Source of the DNA: an aff. Roholtiella sp. LEGE 12411 | Lineage (GTDB): Bacteria; Cyanobacteriota; Cyanobacteriia; Cyanobacteriales; Nostocaceae | Length of the DNA stretch: 63,219 nt | NCBI RefSeq assembly: GCF_015206995.1 | Contig: NZ_JADEXR010000019.1 | Coordinates: forward strand, 1 to 63,219 | Direction: 5' to 3' | Shown: in pieces, positions 35,540 through 45,107 of the stretch | Layout of the letters: each line of letters starts with the position of its first letter | How positions within the stretch are numbered: the stretch's first letter is position 1 | Position numbers and translations under genes: made by a program | The notes under the pieces: model-generated | The model's database searches: none | What the model was told of the DNA's origin: nothing | The model's input: the letters and a program-made list of their open reading frames with translations, nothing else

Positions 35540-36022
35540 ATGACCAGCATTATCGAATTTCCTTGGCAGCAAGAGGCAATTATTTGCCACAGTCAACGCT
35601 TAATGAGCAGTTTTCAGCATTGGATAGGGGATTGTTTGCTGAATATCAATGCTTCTTCACCGCAGGAAAAAGCCCAAGCTCTATTTGAAGCACCCTTTGT
35701 ATTAGTTTCTCACGGGATTGAATCAGATCCAATTTTCAACTATGGCAATCGCAAAGCACTGGAACTATGGGAGCTTTCTTGGAAAGAATTTATCAGAATG
35801 CCTTCTCGGAAATCAGCTCAAAAAGTAGTGCAAGAAGAACGCGATCGCCTCTTGGCAGAAGCGGCAACCAAAGGCTTTATCAGAAACTATTCCGGTATCC
35901 GCACTTCTAGTAATGGTAAACGTTTCTACATAGAAGATACTATTTTATGGAACGTATTAGATGAACAAAATCAGCACTGTGGTCAAGCTGCTTTCTTTTC
36001 TAAATGGAAGTTTATTACATGA
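35540..36022 (+). CDS. MEKHLA domain protein
   Basis: A 160-residue PAS-like MEKHLA domain protein. Typical features are PFVLVSHGIESDPIFNYGN near 58, ALELWELSWKEFIRMPSRKS and a C-terminal GIRTSSNGKRFYIEDTILWN. The family is found in cyanobacteria and plants (there as the tail of HD-ZIP III factors) and may sense small molecules or light/redox signals. It is probably cytosolic. The ATG at 35540 is used because the conserved helix starts soon after. Confidence 0.8.
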   Translation: MTSIIEFPWQQEAIICHSQRLMSSFQHWIGDCLLNINASSPQEKAQALFEAPFVLVSHGIESDPIFNYGNRKALELWELSWKEFIRMPSRKSAQKVVQEERDRLLAEAATKGFIRNYSGIRTSSNGKRFYIEDTILWNVLDEQNQHCGQAAFFSKWKFIT

Positions 36023-36246
36023 CCACTACCTTATAAATTTTCTGGAGCAATTCCCCTTGTTTGCAATCGTGCTAACAAATCTTGATATCGCTGTCGTTCT
36101 TGTTCCAATTCCAGAAGTGCAAAAAATCAACTATTTTACCTAATCAGTAGCAACAACTAAATCCAAATTTGTCCATGAGGTAGAAGAAACAACTGGCAAA
36201 ATTCAGTACTGTGAAGTTAGTTGCTCAAAAATCAGGAAAATCGTCT

Positions 36247-36966
36247 GTGGTTCCAATTAGAGATAATAATCCCATAACAATCACGCCTTATGTCACTTTT
36301 GGGTTGATTGCTGCCAATGTCATCGCTTTTCTTTATGAAGCAAGTCTTCCTCCCCAAGTATTAAATGGATTTTTACACCTTGCGGCTGTAGTGCCACGAG
36401 AACTTACCTTAAGCTTTGGCGGGATCTCTGTGAATCAACCAGTACCAGAGTGGGCAACTTTGATTACCTCCCAGTTTCTGCATGGCGGGTTGTTGCACTT
36501 AGGTGGCAATATGTTGTTCCTTTGGATTTTTGGTAACAACGTTGAAGATAAATTGGGTCATGCTAAATATTTGCTTTTCTATCTATCTTGCGGTGTTTTG
36601 GCATCGTTGACTCAGTGGTACTTTGCCCAGAGTTCTAGCATTCCTTCTTTGGGTGCAAGTGGTGCGATCGCTGGCGTTATGGGAGCATATATTCTTCGTT
36701 TTCCCAACGCCGAAGTTATCGGTGTAGTACCTTTAGGGTTTTTCTTCCCTACCTTCCGCGTCAGGGCATATTTCTTTTTAGGATTTTGGTTTCTCCAGCA
36801 ATCTTTCTATGGACTTGCCAGTCTAGAAACACCTACCAATATTGGCATGGAAAGCGGTGGTATCGCTTACTGGGCCCACGCAGGTGGTTTCATCTTTGGG
36901 GCAATTCTCGGCCCGCTGTTGGGTTTATTTAGCGACAAATCTAACGAAGAATCTTGGTACAGGTAG
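36247..36966 (+). CDS. rhomboid family intramembrane serine protease
   Basis: A 239-residue membrane protease with six or seven transmembrane segments. The motif HGGLLHLGGNMLFLWIFGNN contains the family HxxxN pattern, the catalytic Ser lies in GASGAIAG and the His in YWAHAGGF. A GTG at 36247 (VVPIRDNN) is preferred because the paralogue downstream begins at the equivalent place (FPLYDENP); a GTG at 36211 would add 12 residues. The natural substrates are unknown. A paralogue follows 124 bp downstream. Confidence 0.88.
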   Translation: MVPIRDNNPITITPYVTFGLIAANVIAFLYEASLPPQVLNGFLHLAAVVPRELTLSFGGISVNQPVPEWATLITSQFLHGGLLHLGGNMLFLWIFGNNVEDKLGHAKYLLFYLSCGVLASLTQWYFAQSSSIPSLGASGAIAGVMGAYILRFPNAEVIGVVPLGFFFPTFRVRAYFFLGFWFLQQSFYGLASLETPTNIGMESGGIAYWAHAGGFIFGAILGPLLGLFSDKSNEESWYR

Positions 36967-37090
36967 TTCTTCAAGGTATCATGGGAGACTTTGAATCAGC
37001 ATAATTAATTTAACAGGTGGAATTCCTAAACTTCCAACTGCCAGTCACACACGATATATTGCAGTTAATTGATAATTAGGAAAAACACCT

Positions 37091-37762
37091 GTGTTTCCCC
37101 TCTACGACGAAAATCCGACGCGAACCACCCCATATTTCACCTATGGGTTGATCGGGATGAATATTTTAGTTTTTCTTCACGAAGTGAGTCTATCCAATGA
37201 ACAATTAGAACAGTTTTTCCAGCTGTATGCCGTAGTCCCACGAGAGTTAACCACCGACTTATCCGGGGAATGGATAACTTTAATTACGTCACAGTTTTTA
37301 CACGGAGGTTGGTGGCATTTAATATCGAATATGATATTTCTCTGGGTTTTTGGCAACAACATTGAAGACCGTTTAGGTCATTTCAAATATCTGATTTTTT
37401 ATTTGGCGTGCGGTGCTTTAGCCGCCGCGTGCCAGTGGTTTATTGGCATAGATTCTGCTATTCCTTCTTTAGGGGCAAGTGGTGCGATTTCTGGGGTTTT
37501 GGGTGCATATATCATTCGCTTTCCCCATGCTAGAATTACAACCTTAATCTTCTTAGGTTTTTTCGTAACTACAATTAGCGTTCCGGCACTGGTAATGATC
37601 GGAATTTTCTTTGTACAAAATGTAATATCCGGTCTTGCTAGTCTGCAAGCAGCTGCCAATATGAGTGTCGAATCAGGTGGAGTTGCCTACTGGGCACACA
37701 TCGGCGGCTTTGTTTTCGGGATGATCCTCGCGCCCTTATTTGGATTGTTTAGGGACGATTAA
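37091..37762 (+). CDS. rhomboid family intramembrane serine protease, paralogue
   Basis: A 223-residue rhomboid, clearly paralogous to the gene upstream (HGGWWHLISNMIFLWVFGNN, Ser in GASGAISG, His in YWAHIGGFVFG). It begins at GTG 37091. The pair probably arose by tandem duplication. The second copy is shorter between the catalytic Ser and His and lacks a loop after the first helix. Confidence 0.88.
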   Translation: MFPLYDENPTRTTPYFTYGLIGMNILVFLHEVSLSNEQLEQFFQLYAVVPRELTTDLSGEWITLITSQFLHGGWWHLISNMIFLWVFGNNIEDRLGHFKYLIFYLACGALAAACQWFIGIDSAIPSLGASGAISGVLGAYIIRFPHARITTLIFLGFFVTTISVPALVMIGIFFVQNVISGLASLQAAANMSVESGGVAYWAHIGGFVFGMILAPLFGLFRDD

Positions 37763-37832
37763 TAGTAATGGGATATACGAGTAACTGGGGACTAAATGCT
37801 TCCCAGTACCCACTACCCAATGCCCTATTCCC

Positions 37833-40007
37833 TTAGTTTTTACTGATGCCCGCTGACACTTCTTCAATTTCCGTTTCTGCTTGAGGTGAAGTGGCTCTGG
37901 ATTGAATTGGTTTAGGTATGGCTACCGTGATATCAGCACCATTGATAATTGCTCCTAATAGCCCTAACTCAGATTCAACTAATTGATCAATAGCTTCACC
38001 CAGCATGTTTTCTTGTGTAAAGTTTGGTCGCGCTACAAGCACTATACCATCGCTGTAGGGTTGAATTAACAAGGGGTCATTGGATAAGCTCAGAGGATTA
38101 GTATCTAAAATGACCAGATCATAACGCTCACGGACATCCTCCATTAGTCGCCGCATTTCGCTTGATTCAAGAATAGCAGCCGATTGACCCACAGGCCCAG
38201 GACTGGGAATAATGTATAAATTTTCTACATCAGGAACTAACCGGATACATTCACTCAAGCTGGCGTAATAACGCAGGGGTTCAATAGTGGCATCGGGGTC
38301 AGCGGTTACTTTTAAGGATGCACAATGGGAAGGCGATCGCAAATCTGTTTCAATAATCAACGTTCTTTTGCCAGCACGGGCAGAAGCTATGCCTAAGTTA
38401 TAAGCACTCACCGTCTTACCCTCTTGACTATCGGTGCTAGTAATTAGCACCACCTTCAAGTCTCTACCACCAATCCGGCGCAAATTACTGCGGAACTTTT
38501 CGTAAAATTCCAAATAAGGAGAATCGGGGGAAAGTACCACTGGAACTGCTTCTTTGTCCAAATCATCAACTGGCATTAAAGGCAACTCTCCCAGCAGTGC
38601 CACTTCCCGTTGCTTGAGACTTTCGCGGATATCTTCCTTGGTTTTGTAAGTGCCTTCCAGCGACCCCAGCAAAAATATCACCCCACCACCAACCAACAAA
38701 CCCAGGAAACCACCAACACCTAGAGTAACAGGTACACTCTTAGGGGGTTTAATGTCGGCTGTGACTGTGGGAAGTCTAGCAACGCTGAGGCTACTGATGG
38801 TTTCCGCCTCTGCGGTCTTAGCATCGGTTAGCTTCGTCTGCATTTGGTCATAGACAGCTTTTTTAAGTCCAACCTCTTGTTCTAAGCGCGATCGCTCCAA
38901 TTGCTTATTAGGTATTAAAGAATACTCCTGTCGTAATTGAGCCTCCTGTTGAACTTCTTGAGCTAGTTGTTGTTGCAGCGTCTCCTGTTGGGTCTGCAAA
39001 GCCACCATCTGGTTGGCCAATTCCTGACGTGCTGGGTCTAAGCTACTTTGGGTGCGAATATCTGCAACATTACCCCGCAGTGGAGCCGCTGTACCACCAC
39101 CACCCAACACCTCAGCCGCACGTTGTTGCAGTAATTCCTCAGAAGCTTGTTTCTGACGTTGCAACTGAATCATTGTTGGGTGTTCAGGTCGTAAATCTTT
39201 CCTGAGAACAGCAATTTGCGCCTCAGTTTGATAAATTTGTGCTCGTAAATTGCCAATAATTGGATCAGCGCTTAAAGCTGAAGAAACATAAGCCTGTCCA
39301 ACTGTTAAACCTAACTTATTTTCTAAAGAACGAATTTGGGCATCGACTCCAGAAACAGTTAATTGAATCTGCCGTTGCAGATTTTGGCTAGCAGTAACCC
39401 CGTTTAGCAAACTGCCATTTTCAGCAGCCAATATTGCGGTTCGCTCTATGCGATCGTACCGTTCTAGTTTTTGCTCAGCAACTTGTAGTTCTCGTTTAGC
39501 CTGTGGTAAGCGCTCGTCAATTTTTTGAATAATCGCTTTTAATCGCCCAGTATTAATATCACCACTTAACTTGATCATTGCTTGCATCAATTCGACCAAG
39601 ATCTCTGTAGCTCGCTTGTCGTCAGTATCTTTATATTTCATTTCCAGAATTGTGGATTCTAATTCTCCAGTCCTGGGGTTTTTTTTAGGTAGAATTAGGG
39701 CGACACTTGTACCAATCTTTGTTGGTTTGATATTTACTTTCGCTGCCACAGCTTCAATTATCTGGTCTGATAGCAAAACTTGCTCGTTCAGTTCCTTTCC
39801 TTGCTGCTGAATTTCACTACCAGTTGCAGAGAAAGAAACTGGCGGGCCAGTGTAGGTAAGCGCGGCAGATGCTATGTAGCTAGCGGGTGGTTCTGGTTGC
39901 ATAGCCACCACTGTTGACCCCGCTACAACTAAAGCAAAACTAGCTAATCCAATCCACTTGTACTTATCAAAAGCAATAAGATAGCGCTTAACAATTGGTG
40001 GGGTCAT
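37833..40007 (-). CDS. polysaccharide biosynthesis chain-length regulator/BY-kinase-like (Wzc type)
   Basis: A 724-residue inner-membrane protein. It has a Wzz/GumC-type N-terminal half (membrane segments near 18-35 and 440-460 around a long coiled periplasmic region) and a C-terminal cytoplasmic CpsD/CapB-like ATPase: Walker A STDSQEGKTVSAYNLG near 520, Walker A' LIIETDLRSP and Walker B LVILDTNP. The Walker A differs from the usual GEGKS/T by QEGKT, which keeps GKT. The tail after 690 has no Tyr cluster, so classical C-terminal autophosphorylation is not expected. The Wza-like export gene lies directly upstream. Confidence 0.85.
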   Translation of the reverse strand: MTPPIVKRYLIAFDKYKWIGLASFALVVAGSTVVAMQPEPPASYIASAALTYTGPPVSFSATGSEIQQQGKELNEQVLLSDQIIEAVAAKVNIKPTKIGTSVALILPKKNPRTGELESTILEMKYKDTDDKRATEILVELMQAMIKLSGDINTGRLKAIIQKIDERLPQAKRELQVAEQKLERYDRIERTAILAAENGSLLNGVTASQNLQRQIQLTVSGVDAQIRSLENKLGLTVGQAYVSSALSADPIIGNLRAQIYQTEAQIAVLRKDLRPEHPTMIQLQRQKQASEELLQQRAAEVLGGGGTAAPLRGNVADIRTQSSLDPARQELANQMVALQTQQETLQQQLAQEVQQEAQLRQEYSLIPNKQLERSRLEQEVGLKKAVYDQMQTKLTDAKTAEAETISSLSVARLPTVTADIKPPKSVPVTLGVGGFLGLLVGGGVIFLLGSLEGTYKTKEDIRESLKQREVALLGELPLMPVDDLDKEAVPVVLSPDSPYLEFYEKFRSNLRRIGGRDLKVVLITSTDSQEGKTVSAYNLGIASARAGKRTLIIETDLRSPSHCASLKVTADPDATIEPLRYYASLSECIRLVPDVENLYIIPSPGPVGQSAAILESSEMRRLMEDVRERYDLVILDTNPLSLSNDPLLIQPYSDGIVLVARPNFTQENMLGEAIDQLVESELGLLGAIINGADITVAIPKPIQSRATSPQAETEIEEVSAGISKN

Positions 40008-40021
40008 GGCAGATGCATCTG

Positions 40022-40075
40022 GTTAGTTATTAGTTAATAGTCATTAGTCATTTGTTAAGAGTCAAAGGTCAAGAG
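40022..40075. repeat. heptamer-type tandem repeats between wzc- and wza-like genes
   Basis: TTAGTTATTAGTTAATAGTC, CATTAGTCATTTGTT and GTCAAAGGTCAAGAG. These are degenerate TAGTCAT-type repeats in the gene gap. Confidence 0.7.
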
Positions 40076-40085
40076 TAGAGATCCG

Positions 40086-40136
40086 ATTATACTCTTACGA
40101 AAAGCCGCTCTTTGAGGGTCTACGCATCTGTACAGG
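40086..40136. repeat. degenerate copy of a dispersed hairpin repeat
   Basis: GATTATACTCTTACG on the left and GCATCTGTACAGGAGT on the right match the ends of the element at 51352-51406. The middle differs and no longer forms the perfect stem. Confidence 0.65.
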
Positions 40137-40252
40137 AGTCAAGGGTCAGTTGTCATTTGTCTTGATTTATTCTTTTCCTGCGGCCTTTGCTATCCCCGCT
40201 TCTTCATCTCCCTTATCACTTCTGGTGATCAGGAGGGATGAGGTTAGAGTAA

Positions 40253-41614
40253 CTAATCAGACCCACCACCAGTAAAGAATTCAAAGAAGCGGATAAAGCT
40301 TTGAATATTAAAGAATGGTTGAGTAATTGTACTGATGGCATTAGTAATTTTAGCTATGAGGTTCCGACCAACAACAATAACATCATTATCTTGAAGCGGC
40401 ACATTTTGAGACGCATCACCTCCGAGAGCCTTTTGAGCATCAAGTGTCTGTGTAACAGCTTTGCCTCGTTCTGGATCGAAGCGCACTAAAGCAATTTCCC
40501 GGAGGTTAGCAGTGTCGAGATTTATTCCTCCCAAAGCATCTACAAACGTACTACCATTAGGCAGTGCTTGAGTGGCAATTCCTCCCGCAGCATAGTTTAA
40601 AACTCGGACTCTAATCTGCGGTACAGCCAAGGATGAACGTGCTACCAAATTGCGATCGTAACTATCATCAGTGCCAACTTCACGACGCGGTACACTTATC
40701 GCATCCCCATCTTGCAGACGTAAATTAGGTGGTGAACCGCCACTTTGCAATGCTGCATACAGGTCAATAGTTTGTGAAACCACAGAACCATCCATCAACT
40801 TCCGACGTACTTGCACTTGCCGCAGATCTGCGGTCAAGGTTGAACCACCAGCTATCAGCAGGGCATCAGCAACACGAGGTGTTCCCGAATTAATAGGATA
40901 AATTCCTGGTCTAAATACTTCCCCGCTAATAGTAACTTGAACTGGTCGCGTCCCTGCCAAGGATACTACCACAATTGGATCAACGAAAATGCGACTTAAG
41001 CCTAAGCGAATTTTTTCTTGAGCTTCTTCTAAACTCAAACCTTCTAAGGACACAGTTCCCACTTGGGGCACTACAATATTACCTTCTGGACTAATTGCGG
41101 CTTGAAAACTAAAGTCTGGACGCTGCCCTACTAGTGATAAAACTATGATTGGATCAATTACATAACGATTTAAGCCAGAGCGAATTTTTGCTTGTGCTTG
41201 TTCTAAAGTTAAACCTTGTAAGGACACAGTTCCTAGTAGGGGCACGACAATGTTGCCTTCTGGATTAATTGCAGCTTGAAAACTCAAATCAGGAAAACGC
41301 TGAACAGCAACGCTAATTGTATCTCCTATTCCTAAACGGTAAGGCCCAACGGGGCGCTGAAGTACAACACCAATTACATCTCCTGGCCCTAAGAGATAGC
41401 GGCTCAGTTGAGGGGAAACTTCGTCGTTTGCACCAGGTGGTACAACTTCAACACCTAGGGGAGGCGAGGGGGGTTGCCCTGGTGGTTGTCTTTGAGATGG
41501 TAAGGGCTGGGCAACAACAAGTTGGATGGGTGTTGTTAAATAAACGCCTACCTGAAGACTGACAAGACACAGGGCACTGAATGCACGCATATGAGAACTG
41601 GGAGCTATGAACAT
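40253..41614 (-). CDS. polysaccharide export protein (Wza/OPX type, SLBB)
   Basis: A 453-residue outer-membrane export channel component with a signal peptide (cleavage near LVVAQPLPS). A proline-rich linker is followed by polysaccharide-export domains (YLLGPGDVIGVVLQRP, YRLGIGDTISVAVQRF) and SLBB-like domains (VTISGEVFRPGIYPI near 232, VRVLNYAAGGIATQALPNGS). One module of 58 residues is duplicated in tandem (about 108-165 and 166-223, both containing GNIVVP and GTVSL). It works with the Wzc-like protein encoded just downstream to export a capsule or exopolysaccharide. Further partners such as a flippase or initiating transferase are not next to it. Confidence 0.88.
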   Translation of the reverse strand: MFIAPSSHMRAFSALCLVSLQVGVYLTTPIQLVVAQPLPSQRQPPGQPPSPPLGVEVVPPGANDEVSPQLSRYLLGPGDVIGVVLQRPVGPYRLGIGDTISVAVQRFPDLSFQAAINPEGNIVVPLLGTVSLQGLTLEQAQAKIRSGLNRYVIDPIIVLSLVGQRPDFSFQAAISPEGNIVVPQVGTVSLEGLSLEEAQEKIRLGLSRIFVDPIVVVSLAGTRPVQVTISGEVFRPGIYPINSGTPRVADALLIAGGSTLTADLRQVQVRRKLMDGSVVSQTIDLYAALQSGGSPPNLRLQDGDAISVPRREVGTDDSYDRNLVARSSLAVPQIRVRVLNYAAGGIATQALPNGSTFVDALGGINLDTANLREIALVRFDPERGKAVTQTLDAQKALGGDASQNVPLQDNDVIVVGRNLIAKITNAISTITQPFFNIQSFIRFFEFFTGGGSD

Positions 41615-41890
41615 CGGTGCAGTAATGCTGAACTAAGAATCGGTTGCGCCGAGTGGTTATTTTACTCTGTAAACAGTCATAATGTCTCTTTTATTTGCAA
41701 CAACTGTATTAAATCGACTCAACCCTAGTGAACTTGTTCCAAATGCTTTGGTGAATACTTGTGACTTGAAAGTTGTCAAGCTACACTATAGTGTTGCGAT
41801 GACGTTTTACGTTAGGGAAACTCGAACTAAATGACCGTGCAAGCGTTGATCGCCGAGTCAAAAGATCAGTTGCTATAGCTGTAACTTATT

Positions 41891-42613
41891 CTACAAAGCA
41901 GTTGCCATCAATGCAGCTTGCACCGCTTCTCCAATAGACTGGGCTAGAGACCACAATTTTTCTACCTGCCCTAAAGGCTCCATTGGAATGATAATACTCA
42001 CGCCCACCCAAGGAGTACGTTTCTTATGCCACTGTGCCCATTGATCTGCCAAGAACCAGTGTAAAGGTGATGGATTGCCACCTTCTGGCAGAGCGTACCA
42101 TTGCAAAACAGCAAAAGTTTGCTGTGGTGTAGAGGCACGAAAGAATCTAGCTTCTACTTTTGTTTCGGTATTAGATCCCAACTTTCGAGGCTGTTTCACA
42201 GTAAATTCGGCAGAGCGATGTTGAGCTATATCCCACTTTTTCCAGCGCGACCTTCCCCAACCGTTAATCTCTGTCCACTCCACCTCAGGTTGATCCATAG
42301 GGCCATTTTGTGGCAATAAAAGCAGGATGGCCTGGGCTTCAGACCCTTGTTTTTTAATTACCTGCAATGACCATTTTCGCTCGCCAATTTGTTGTTCTGC
42401 TTGTTCAATAGTTTGCCAACCAGGAAGGATTAAACCAGTCTTGCGTATGTGTCTTAATTCATTAAGGCTCGTAACAGGTGGTGGCTGTTTCCATTGCCAG
42501 CGTCCTGTCAGGTATCCGGGAATCCCTCCTATGGCTAATAGCAGTAGCAATAACAAAAGTGCTGCCACCTGACTCAATTGGTTTTCCTTGAAAAACTTGG
42601 ATAAGGAAATCAT
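41891..42613 (-). CDS. cyanoexosortase B system-associated protein
   Basis: A 240-residue protein with one N-terminal membrane anchor (about 13-33) and a soluble domain with several Trp (LPGWQTIEQAEQQIGERKWS near 66, GWGRSRWKKWD, WFLADQWAQWHKKR). This is the layout of the partner protein found with cyanoexosortase B. It lies 160 bp downstream of that gene. It is full length, unlike the short accessory gene beside cyanoexosortase A. The function is unknown but it is likely required for exosortase activity. Confidence 0.8.
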   Translation of the reverse strand: MISLSKFFKENQLSQVAALLLLLLLLAIGGIPGYLTGRWQWKQPPPVTSLNELRHIRKTGLILPGWQTIEQAEQQIGERKWSLQVIKKQGSEAQAILLLLPQNGPMDQPEVEWTEINGWGRSRWKKWDIAQHRSAEFTVKQPRKLGSNTETKVEARFFRASTPQQTFAVLQWYALPEGGNPSPLHWFLADQWAQWHKKRTPWVGVSIIIPMEPLGQVEKLWSLAQSIGEAVQAALMATAL

Positions 42614-42775
42614 CAGTAAAATTTACAATACTTAGACAAAATTTTACTTTAAAAAATAACACCATGAGTTCAGTGATATTGACAATGTAACCTGATCTTA
42701 ATTGTTTTGGCAGAGGAGCCAGGAGAAAGGAGATTCCAACTCGTGGCTTCTGACTCCCTTTTAATTTTCCCCTTG

Positions 42776-43654
42776 TTACTGAGTTTCTAGAGATGCTGAA
42801 AAATAGTTATTAATCCGATTGAGCAAAGGTACTAATAACAGCAGCATACAAGCAGAGTAGAAGTCTCCACCCCAACCTTCATGCAGCCATTGAAAGGCTG
42901 CTTCTTGACCTGTGCCGTGAAAGAAGGTAAGTAAAGTATTGCGAACGATATTGGCACTAATGCTAATGATCACAGCAATAGATAAAAACCAAATAGTTGT
43001 GCGGCGTGAAGATAAAGCACCCGTCCAATAAAGCAGCATTAAGCAGACGTAGAGAGTAGTAAATAACATTTTCAGTCCAGCACAGTAGGGGGCAACTTCC
43101 ACAATTCGTCCTCCTACGTATAAATTGATCTCATCAACTACCACTTCCATACCAAACTGATTCAGTATGAAGCCCGCGGTTCCAGCTATGAAGCTTTGCA
43201 GAGGCAAAGTATAGGGTGCAATCAGGTAGGGTAATGCTGTTGGAGTTGCCAGAAATACTAACAACAGGGGGAATCCTTGCGATCGCAAACCTGGTATTCC
43301 CTTAAACCACAAACACAATCCTGCCAGTATAACGGGCAAGGAAAGGTTAACCCACTCTGTAACACCGCTAAGATAAAAAACTCCGCCTATCAGCAAGAAG
43401 ACACCGCCCAACGGATGGATAATATCTGGCAATCGTCTCCACTGTTTTCGGTTCAACCACCCCAGGTAAGTGGCAAATGGCAGGCCAATAATACCGTGGC
43501 TGAAATATTCATGCTCTGTACTGATGTTTTTGTGCAGCCAACCATCCAACCAATGTAGTAATACAGGAGCATAAAGCAGCACCAAAACGCCTAAGATAGC
43601 TGGACTGAAAATGCCTGGCGCGTTTCTGTTTTTAACCTGTTGTTGGAATGCCAT
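42776..43654 (-). CDS. crtB: cyanoexosortase B
   Basis: A 292-residue exosortase-family membrane transpeptidase with about eight hydrophobic segments. The catalytic Cys lies in APYCAGLKML near 190, Arg in NIVRNTLLTF near 236 and His in WLHEGWGGDF near 258. The conserved early motif HEYFSHGIIGLPF, typical of exosortases, is also present. The ATG at 43654 is chosen because the leader upstream is not conserved. It lies upstream of the Wza- and Wzc-like genes on the same strand, linking protein sorting to polysaccharide export. Confidence 0.88.
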   Translation of the reverse strand: MAFQQQVKNRNAPGIFSPAILGVLVLLYAPVLLHWLDGWLHKNISTEHEYFSHGIIGLPFATYLGWLNRKQWRRLPDIIHPLGGVFLLIGGVFYLSGVTEWVNLSLPVILAGLCLWFKGIPGLRSQGFPLLLVFLATPTALPYLIAPYTLPLQSFIAGTAGFILNQFGMEVVVDEINLYVGGRIVEVAPYCAGLKMLFTTLYVCLMLLYWTGALSSRRTTIWFLSIAVIISISANIVRNTLLTFFHGTGQEAAFQWLHEGWGGDFYSACMLLLLVPLLNRINNYFSASLETQ

Positions 43655-43913
43655 GATTTTAAGCAATTCAAGATTAAAAATTAACAACTCAATAACTGTT
43701 AGCTGATGCGATGTCTGTCTTGAAAAGTTCAGAGCGGCGGTTGCTTTCCGACGCAAGGCGACAGAAACACACTGGCTCGACTTTTCGCTACGACGGGCTA
43801 CGTCTACGCAAAGTGTGCCTTATTATTCAATCATACTTAGAGTATCCAGGGGAGATGTTTCCTTTACAAACCCCTGATCAACTTAATAGGCGATCGCTAA
43901 TATCATCTACGAT

Positions 43914-45107
43914 TTATGCTGCTATGCTGCCAACCACAGCAGAAGATGGATCTGAATGAGAACCTATTGAAACTACATCAGCGATCGCTGCTACAACTTC
44001 TTTGACTTGGCTGCTACTCAAACCAGGATACATCGGTAACGATAATATTTGCTTTGACAGCTTTTCCGCTTGCGGGAAGTCCCCTTGTTGATAGCCTAAG
44101 CTGGTGAATGCTGGCTGGAGATGACAGGGAATTGGGTAGTGAATACCAGTTTGAATTCCTGCTGCTGTTAGTTTTTCTTGGAGTTGCTGGCGTTCTGTGC
44201 GGCAAGTATCGTCAACTCTGATCACATAAAGATGATAAACGTGTCCTGTATCACTTTGGTTTTGTATAGGGATAATGCCAGCATTTGCTAAGGGTGCTAG
44301 TTCCATATCGTACTGCTGGGCAATAGTCAGGCGATCGCGATTCCACTGTGGTAAATATGGTAATTTTTGGTGCAAGACAGCCGCTTGCATGGTGTCCAAG
44401 CGACTATTCGTTCCTGATTCAGTATGATAATACTTTTGTGATGCACCATAATTCCGTAAGCGCACCATCTTCTGGGCTACATCGGAATCTCGCGTCAGCA
44501 ACATCCCCCCATCCCCAAATGCGCCCAAATTTTTGCTGGGATAAAAACTAAAAGCTGCTGCTATTCCTACTGAACCAGCATGAAACCCCTCTCTTTCTGC
44601 TAGGTGTGCCTGTGCCGCATCTTCAAAAACTAGCAGCTTATAGGCATCCGCAAAGTCTAATAGCTGCCGTGGTGATACCATCTGACCATAAAGATGTACA
44701 GGAATAATTGCTTTGGTCTTTGGTGTAATTGACTTTGTAGCTGCTTCTAAGTCAATTAAAGCTGTTTGGGAATCGCAATCTACAAGAACAGGCTTTGCGC
44801 CAGCACGTAGCACCCCAATCAAAGTTGCTATGAAGGTGTTGGCTGGTAAAATCACCTCATCGCCAGCTCCAATATTACATGCTTGCAATCCGAGGGCGAT
44901 CGCATCGGTTCCTGATGCAACACCAACTCCATACTCTGTCCCCGATGCTACTGCAAAAGCTCCTTCAAAATCTGAGAGTGCTTGCCCTAAAATAAAATCT
45001 CCCTGTTCTAATACAGCATGAATTGCCTGTTGTAGTTGCGTTTGAATCGGTTGATGTTGTAATTTAAGGTCTACAAAAGGAATTCTAATAATCATTTTAT
45101 TCATCAC
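43914..45107 (-). CDS. DegT/DnrJ/EryC1/StrS family sugar aminotransferase
   Basis: A 397-residue PLP enzyme that aminates nucleotide-linked keto-sugars for surface glycans. The PLP Lys lies in SFYPSKNLGAFGDGG near 187. Other family motifs are GTDAIALGLQACNIGAGDEV, PVHLYGQ, EDAAQAH and HLYVIR. The C-terminal 20 residues are a hydrophilic Ser-rich tail. It is the most upstream gene of the leftward exopolysaccharide/exosortase series. The sugar it acts on cannot be read from the sequence. Confidence 0.9.
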   Translation of the reverse strand: MMNKMIIRIPFVDLKLQHQPIQTQLQQAIHAVLEQGDFILGQALSDFEGAFAVASGTEYGVGVASGTDAIALGLQACNIGAGDEVILPANTFIATLIGVLRAGAKPVLVDCDSQTALIDLEAATKSITPKTKAIIPVHLYGQMVSPRQLLDFADAYKLLVFEDAAQAHLAEREGFHAGSVGIAAAFSFYPSKNLGAFGDGGMLLTRDSDVAQKMVRLRNYGASQKYYHTESGTNSRLDTMQAAVLHQKLPYLPQWNRDRLTIAQQYDMELAPLANAGIIPIQNQSDTGHVYHLYVIRVDDTCRTERQQLQEKLTAAGIQTGIHYPIPCHLQPAFTSLGYQQGDFPQAEKLSKQILSLPMYPGLSSSQVKEVVAAIADVVSIGSHSDPSSAVVGSIAA

